A DNA stretch of 64,000 nt from Antilocapra americana (lineage: Eukaryota > Chordata > Mammalia > Artiodactyla > Antilocapridae), in assembly GCA_007570785.1 (NCBI GenBank), contig ML661885.1, positions 16,732,223 to 16,796,222 on the forward strand. Direction: 5' to 3'. Numbering within the stretch: position 1 is the first letter of the stretch; every line of letters begins with the position of its first letter. The notes under the pieces are model-generated. The model had not been told where the DNA came from, ran no database searches, and worked only from the letters and a program-made list of their open reading frames with translations. Below are positions 57,984-64,000 of this stretch, piece by piece. Both the position numbers and the translations under genes were made by a program.

Positions 57984-58679
57984 CCTTTTATCTTGCTGGC
58001 TTTACAAACTCCTCTGACATTACGTACTAGTAATCTTATTATCTCAGCAACCAATCAATTTTATTAAGCGTTACTTTTCAATGTATATTGTATTTACTTA
58101 CTTATTCACACTTCCATCATATTGGGTCACAATTTTGTAATTATATATCTGGATTATTGAAACAACACCCAAATTCAACCTTGTGTCATTATTTTCTTTC
58201 ACTTCCAATCTATTTACATTTAAGTCCAGACTTCCTAAAACACAAATTCTCTCTTGCAGTCTTTTGGCTCCAGGAAATGCAAAAGGTTCATACTGACGTA
58301 TCATAGCATGTCTGATCTTTTCATTACATTTTCTAAGTTTCTCTAAAACTAGATCTTGGTTATCCTTTCTTTTTTCCATACTCAAACTTTTGATAGAGTC
58401 TTCACAATTTTTCTCTCAGCTTCTCTTTCTACCCCCACTATGTGATTTTCTGCCTATGTCACTGTTGAAGCCACTTTCTCGTCATGTTCTTCCTCTTTAA
58501 TTCCAATTCAAAAATTGTATCCACTTTAACTTTCACTTTTACTTAAAGCCAGTCTCTCCCCTCCTCAAAGAAAACTTTGAGTACTTAGAGTCTCAGTCAC
58601 ATCTGAATTTTCATTGCATTTATAATCTAGCTCACTTGGCTCTTGGTTATGTATTTCCTAGTGGACATGAAAAGAAAAG
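57984..58679. other. Unassigned
   Basis: Minus-strand frame of 95 codons at 58098-58385, Lys/Glu-rich, no domain recognised; probably chance. Confidence 0.4.
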
Positions 58680-58885
58680 TGAAAGTTAGTTGCACAGTCG
58701 TGTCTGACTCTGTGATTCCATACACTTCAGCCTATTCTGCTCCTCCGTCCATGGAATTCTCCAGGCAAGAGTACTGGAGTAGGTTGCTATTTCCTTCTCT
58801 AAGGGATCTTCCCCACCTGGGGACTGAACCCAGGTCTCCCACATTGCAGGCAGATTCTTAACCAACTGAGCCACTAGGGAAGCCC
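58680..58885 (-). mobile_element. Bov-tA SINE
   Basis: Antisense BovA tail ('gtcgtgtctgactctgtgat') and head ending 'gagccactagggaagccc'. It abuts BovB sequence directly. Confidence 0.88.
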
Positions 58886-58886
58886 T

Positions 58887-59008
58887 GTGGCCATCAATCT
58901 GAGCAAACTCAAGGAGAGAGTGAAGGACAGGGAGGCCTGGCATTCTGCAGTCCATAATGTCGCAAAGAGTCAGCCACGACTTACAGCAACTGAACAACAC
59001 TGCATTAT
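58887..59008 (+). mobile_element. BovB LINE 3' end, very short
   Basis: Last 120 bp of BovB: 'gaaggacagggaggcctggc', 'gtcgcaaagagtcagccacg', tail 'caactgaacaacac'. Confidence 0.8.
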
Positions 59009-59055
59009 TATTTCGCGTTTGTTAGCTTTTCTCCTCTTACATACAATGTCTATGC

Positions 59056-59182
59056 GTTACACTTAATAGTAAATGTAAACATTTAACATGAGTCTTGAGT
59101 AGATGTAAACATTTAACATAAGTGTAACATATGTTACACTTAATAGTAGATGTAAACATTTAACATGACTCTTGAGTAAATG
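59056..59182. repeat. 77-bp-period duplication with a 22-bp perfect palindrome
   Basis: Two 50-bp copies, 59056-59105 and 59133-59182, differ at three positions. Between and overlapping them, aagtgtaacatatgttacac plus tt at 59120-59141 is a perfect palindrome. tgtaaacatttaacat occurs three times. Confidence 0.93.
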
Positions 59183-60884
59183 GTAAATGTGCTCACTCTA
59201 CTTTTGCAATATAAAATATCACAGACTTTTCCAAGGATAATTTCAGACTTTTGGACTATCGTACTTGTGTTATTTTAAAACTTTTAATATTCTGCTCTCA
59301 AAATATAATACTTTAGGGGGAAATGACCTATAGTATCTGTGTACTAGCTCATGAGTCAGAAAAGGCATGAGGTAATTTCCCAGTGGAGGGAAGGCAAGAC
59401 TAAATATCAATATTAGGGATTAAGTTAGCAAGTGAAGCAGAGAAGGAAGGTGAGACAGAAAACTGTACACCTGTGTATGTTCTATTTTCCCTCCTAGTTG
59501 TTGAGATGAACTGGAGTAGTACATAATAAACATATTCTTAACCAGTGTGACACATCTGAGGTGTTTATCCTATATTTCATATTATAAAAACTTTCTAAAT
59601 GATCAGTTTATGAAGTCAGTCAAAAGTATAAGCAAGGCAAACAAAGATGATCATGAACTCCAACTAGTGGATTAGACTCCAGGGAGTAGCCTGAAGGTTT
59701 TTCATTTAAATTGAAAGAGATAATTAGCAAGTGAGCTGTGAGTTTCTCTGGCAATTACTGCATTATGAAAGCCACCTGCCCTGATAGGCTTGCTAAAATC
59801 CAGTATGAGCCTTAGCACGCAGCAATGACCTTTCTGTTAAATCATCTTAAAAAAATTCAAACATAACTCTTCCTTTCTCTGTTAAAAGTGAGTGTGCTGT
59901 GGTTTCTTTCTTTTTATCTTTTCTAGGATATTAGTTTTTTAAATAATAATTTTTTTGGTTATCTATATTATTATTAACTCTCTAATCAGACAATTAGAGA
60001 GTTATTGCCATTAGAAACTCTTTAAAATTTCTCAATATGAAGTTCTGTGATTTAATAAATAGATTATTCAGTAAGCTAATTTTCTCTTTCCCACCCATGA
60101 ATGAAGTGACAATATAATTTAGTTTATTTACATTAGTAAACAGTACATTTCTGTAGATTGTATTCTATAATCCCCTTTTGTAGTGACATGGCACATATGT
60201 GTGAATTGGTTAGAATACACTGTGACAGTCAGTGTATATGATAAACTAGGTTTAGGATTCAGTAGATTAACAGTCTACCAAATATCACTTGCTCTAAGTA
60301 TCAAGACCTCTTCAAGTTGGCTTCCTTAAAGGTCATTGTAACATTTTCGGTATCTTTTGCACTCATTTCAAAGCACACATAGTTGCTATTGTTTCTGTAC
60401 TAGAAACTGGGCTTTTCCTATAGACTCTTGATGGCCACTTAGGTTAATTTTGTTGTCCAAACATCACAAAATAAAATATTTTATGATCCTTGACATTGGC
60501 ATAATGTATAAACCATTTCCTGTGGTTGCTTGAATTCTGAAAGCTTTGAATATTATCTATACAAAAATTAAGAAGGCAACAGTCAAATCCTCTTTAACCT
60601 GACCTTCTTGAGCTTCTGAATCATTTTGATTGGCTTTGTCCCAATCTGTGTAGAAATTCCCATAGACTTTCAATATCTATTTTTAAATTTCATAGTTATT
60701 TTTGTGGAACATCTGCATATAAAATTTATTAGCTAACTAATCTATCCATAAAAGAAATCTTCCCAATTCTACTAACTTCAAGGATAATTACTTTATAATG
60801 CTATGATTTTTTTACCATTGCTGCTCACAAGACCTTAGACTTCAGGAACCCTATTGAATATTTCCATTGTTTTTATTTATTTTT
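59183..60884. other. Repeat-poor, AT-rich stretch
   Basis: No gene or recognised repeat. A 12-bp perfect inverted repeat, taactctctaat / attagagagtta, lies at 59975-60004. Confidence 0.5.
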
Positions 60885-61380
60885 TTAATTGAAGTATAGC
60901 TGAGTTACAATATTGTGTTTCCAACACTTTTTATCCCTTCTTATAAATCTGAGCTTCCATGAGGTATTATTTCCTCTTATGTTGAATAATTTATTTTAGT
61001 ATTGCTTATACTGTAGGTCTACTAGTGCTGTATTTTCTTGTATCTTTGATTTGAAAATGTTTCCTATTTATATTTGAAGGATGATTTTATTAAATATAGA
61101 ATCCTGGATTGATAAATTTTCCCCCCAGCACTGTAAAGACATTATTTGTTTGTCTTTTGGTCTTTTAGTGTTGTCATTTTCCCTTTAAGTAATACTGTCT
61201 TCTTTCCTCTCTCTCTCTCTCTCTGACTGATTTTAAGACTTTTCTCCCTATCTTTGTTTTCATTATTTTATGTTATGACTATGTGTGGTTCTTTTTATAT
61301 TTATGCTTGAGGCTCTTTGAGGTTGTGGCTCTTTCAGAGTACATTCTAACCATTTTGGTCCCCTTCTCTAGATAATCAGT
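60885..61380 (-). mobile_element. Ancient L1 3' region, antisense
   Basis: 'attgaagtatagctgagtta' at the start, then 'gtaggtctactagtgctg', 'atagaatcctggattgataa', 'ttttaagacttttctcccta', the antisense order of an old L1 3' UTR. Includes (CT)n at 61209-61224. Confidence 0.6.
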
Positions 61381-61439
61381 AGGATGCTGTTAGTACCAAA
61401 ATGTTTCCCAGAATTGGCCATAAAAATCTAGGTTCTTGG

Positions 61440-62290
61440 TTGACATTACTAATCATCAGGGAGACGCAATCAAAACCACAATGAGGTATTACCTCACACA
61501 TGGCAGAACGGCTATCTTCAAAGAGATAGAAAAAACACAAGTGCTAGTGAGGATGTGGCAAAAGGGAATCCGCATGCACTCTTGGTAGGAATCTAAATTG
61601 ATGCAGCCACTAGGGAATACAGTATTGAGGTTCCTCAAAAAATTAAAAATAGAACTACCATGTAATCCAGCAATGTCAGTCCCAGGTATTTATCCAAAGG
61701 GAATTAAAGTATGAAAAGAGACGATACATGCACCCCAATATTCACAGCAGCATTATTTGTAATAGTCAAGATATAGGAGCAACCTAAGTGTCCATCAACA
61801 GATGAATGGATAGAGAAGATGTGATATACATTTACAATGAATATGCCTCAGGCCTAAAAAAGAACAAAATCCTGCCATTTGGACAACATGGATGAACCTG
61901 GAGGGTATAGTGCTTAGTGAAATAAATCAGATTTAGAAATACAAATTCTGTGTTTTATAAGTGAAGTCTAAAAAATAAACAATTATAAGAAAATAGAAAC
62001 AGATTCACATGTATAGAGAACAAAACAGTGGCTACCAGAAGAGAGAGATGGGAGTGGTGGGGGGAAGGGGCAAAATAAGTGAAGGAATTAAGAGGTACAA
62101 GCTACTACGTATGAAATAAGTTACAAAGATGTAATGTACAGCACGGGGAATGTAGTCAATATTTTATAATGACTTTTTATACTTTCTATAAAAATAGAAG
62201 TATACTTGATAAAAATATAGAATTACTATGTTTTACCTCTGAAACTAATATAAAATTATAAGTAAACTAAACTTCAGTTCTTAAAAATCT
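61440..62290 (+). mobile_element. Older L1 ORF2 end and 3' UTR
   Basis: 'aatcaaaaccacaatgaggt', 'gaactaccatgtaatccagc', 'caacctaagtgtccatcaac', 'gatgaacctggagggtatag' follow the ORF2 C-terminus; then a 3' UTR to about 62290. Stops and indels throughout. Confidence 0.8.
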
Positions 62291-62320
62291 AGTTTCATAA
62301 GCACTATAATAAAATTAAAT

Positions 62321-63766
62321 CTTTTCATGTGTTTGTTAGCCATTTTTATATCTTCTTTGGAGAAATGTCTGTTAAGTTCTTTGGCCCACTTTTTAATTGG
62401 GTTGTTTATTTTTCTAGAATGGAGCTGCAGGAGTTGTTTGTATATTTTTGAGATTAATTGTTTGTCTGTTGTTTCATTGGCTATTATTTTCTCCCATTCT
62501 GAAGGCTGTCTTTTCACCTTGCTTATAGTTTCCTTTGTTGTGCAAAAGCTTTTAATTTTAATTAGGTCTCATTTGTTTATTCGTGTTTTTATTTCCAATA
62601 TTCTGGGAGGTGGGTCATGGAGTATCCCGCTTTGGATTATAGCAGAGTGTTTTGCCTATGTTATCCTCTAGGAGTTTTATAGTTTCTGGTCTTATGCTTA
62701 GATCTTTAATCCATTTTGAGTTTATCTTTGTGTATGGTGTTAGAAAGTGATCTAGTTTCATTCTTTTACAAGTGGCTGTCCAGTTTTCCCAGCACCACTT
62801 GTTAAAGAGGTTGTCTTTTCTCCATTGTATATTCTTGGCTCCTTTGTCAAAGATAAGGTGTCCATAGATGCGTGGATTTATCTCTGGGCTTTCTATTCTG
62901 TTCCATTGCTCAACATCACTCATTATCAGAGAAATGCAAATCAAAACCACAATGAGGTACCACTTTACACCAGTCAGAATGGCTGCCATCCAAAAGTCCA
63001 CAAGCAATAAATGCTGGAGAGGATGTGGAGAAAAGGGAACCCTCTTACACTGTTGGTGGGAATGCAAACTAGTACAGCCACTATGGAAAACAGTGTGGAG
63101 GTTCCTTAAAAAGCTGCAAATAGACCTGCCATATGACCCGGCAATCCCACTGCTGGGCATATACACCGAGGAAACCAGAATTGAAAGAGCCACGTGTACC
63201 CCAATGTTCATCGCTGCATTGTTTACAATAGCCAGGACATGGAAGCAACCTAGATGCCCATCAACTGACGAATGGATAAGAAAGCTGTGGTACATATACA
63301 CAATGGAATATTACTCAGCATTAAAAAAAAATTCATTTGAAGCAATTCTACTCAGATGGACGAAACTGGAGCCCATTATCCAGAGTGAAGTAAGCCAGAA
63401 GCAAAAACAACAATACAGTATATTAACACATATATATGGAATTTAGAAAGACAGTAACGAGAACCCAACAAGGGAGACAACATAAGGAACACAGATGTAT
63501 AGAATAGACTTGTGGACTTTGTGGATGAGGGTAAGGGTGGGATGATATGGGAGAAGGGCATTGAAGCATGTTAATTGTCATGTGTCTAATCAATCGCCAG
63601 CCCAGGATTGATGCTCGGGACTGGTGCAGCGAGATTTCCCGGGGGCGAGGGAGGAGGGAGGGGGGATCCGGAGGGGAAGCATATGTAAACCCATGGTGAT
63701 ATCATAACAATGTATGGCCAAAACAATAATAAAATAAATAAATAAATAAATAAATAAATAAAATAA
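62321..63766 (+). mobile_element. Young L1, 5'-inverted without internal loss
   Basis: 62321-62907 is antisense ORF2; 62908-63766 is sense ORF2 end, 3' UTR and an aaat-repeat tail. The inverted part ends in L1 sequence exactly where the sense part begins (aaaagat / gctcaacatc in L1 order). Flanks aataaaattaaat at 62308-62320 and 63767-63779 agree, though AT-rich. Confidence 0.9.
62908..63446 (+). pseudogene. L1 ORF2 C-terminal end
   Basis: Sense ORF2 reading from [20 protein letters not shown] through the cysteine motif (C-x3-C-x7-H-x4-C, same spacing as the 44.7 kb copy) to the natural end at HIYGI. The 9-A run keeps the frame. Upstream domains are absent; the inverted part encodes its own ORF2 piece on the other strand, with one frame break near 62620. 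Confidence 0.88.
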
Positions 63767-63788
63767 AATAAAATTAAATTAAATGACT

Positions 63789-63975
63789 TGTTGTTCAGTC
63801 GCTAAGTCATGTCTGACTCTTTGCGACCCCATGGACAGTTCACTACCAGGCTTCTCTGTCCTCCACTATCTCCTGGAGTTTGCTCAAATTCATGTCCATT
63901 GAGTTGGTGATGCTATCTAACTATCTCATCCTCTGCCACCCCTTCCCTTTTGCTTTTGATCTTTCCCATCATCAG
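63789..63975 (-). mobile_element. BovB LINE 3' end
   Basis: Antisense, from 'gttgttcagtcgctaagtca' to 'gatctttcccatcatcag'. Begins just after the L1 tail. Confidence 0.88.
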
Positions 63976-64000
63976 TAGCAAACAAAATGATAATAATTTT

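Noticed and set aside
58098..58385. Charged 95-codon minus-strand frame
   Set aside because: No motif and no supporting context; length is within chance for AT-rich DNA.
59056..59182. CRISPR-like repeat array
   Set aside because: Only two to three units without regular spacers, in a mammalian genome; a tandem duplication explains it.
62615..63301. 228-codon minus-strand frame as one protein
   Set aside because: It crosses the inversion joint of a twin-primed L1: its C-terminal part is real antisense ORF2, its N-terminal part is shadow.

Overview
This window reads as nuclear DNA from a ruminant (cattle, buffalo, sheep or goat type). The evidence is repeat content: BovB (RTE-type) LINEs, Bov-tA and Bov-A2 SINEs, ruminant-type L1 3' ends, one CHR-type cetartiodactyl SINE, and older mammalian repeats (MIR, L2, ancient L1, Tigger, a mariner MITE). 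Family names come from pattern memory, not from a database search. I cannot assign species or chromosome.

I see no convincing host protein-coding gene, exon, rRNA, genuine tRNA gene or CRISPR array. The open reading frames with recognisable content are pieces of L1 or BovB ORF2; the rest are chance or lie across SINEs. The window is best called intergenic or deep intronic. Promoters, splice sites and regulatory elements of host genes cannot be called from it with confidence.

Layout. 1-2.3 kb: two BovB copies, one with a decayed reverse transcriptase. 2.3-9 kb: MIRs, Bov-tA SINEs, an old LTR-like repeat, an antisense BovB carrying an A-tail-only insertion, and a three-layer nest (MIR holding Bov-tA holding BovB). 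9-29 kb: long repeat-poor stretches, MIR/L2 relics, short BovB pieces with target-site duplications, an ancient L1 split by BovB, and an 80-bp mariner MITE. 29-36 kb: a Tigger-like DNA transposon with both ends and an L1 inside; a 5'-inverted (twin-primed) BovB with a 14-bp duplication; an L1 3' end interrupted by one retroviral-type LTR that still carries its primer-binding site. 36-42 kb: SINEs and quiet sequence. 42-48 kb: a nest of young L1 insertions, two of them 5'-inverted, within older L1 DNA. 48-59 kb: SINEs, BovB, L1 3' ends, a G-rich tract. 59-64 kb: a palindromic tandem duplication, two opposed old L1 pieces, a third 5'-inverted young L1 and a BovB end.

Nothing here looks like a new functional system. 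What stands out is how well insertion structures are preserved: target-site duplications, twin-priming inversions, nested insertions, and several small inverted or duplicated segments that look like template-switch events.
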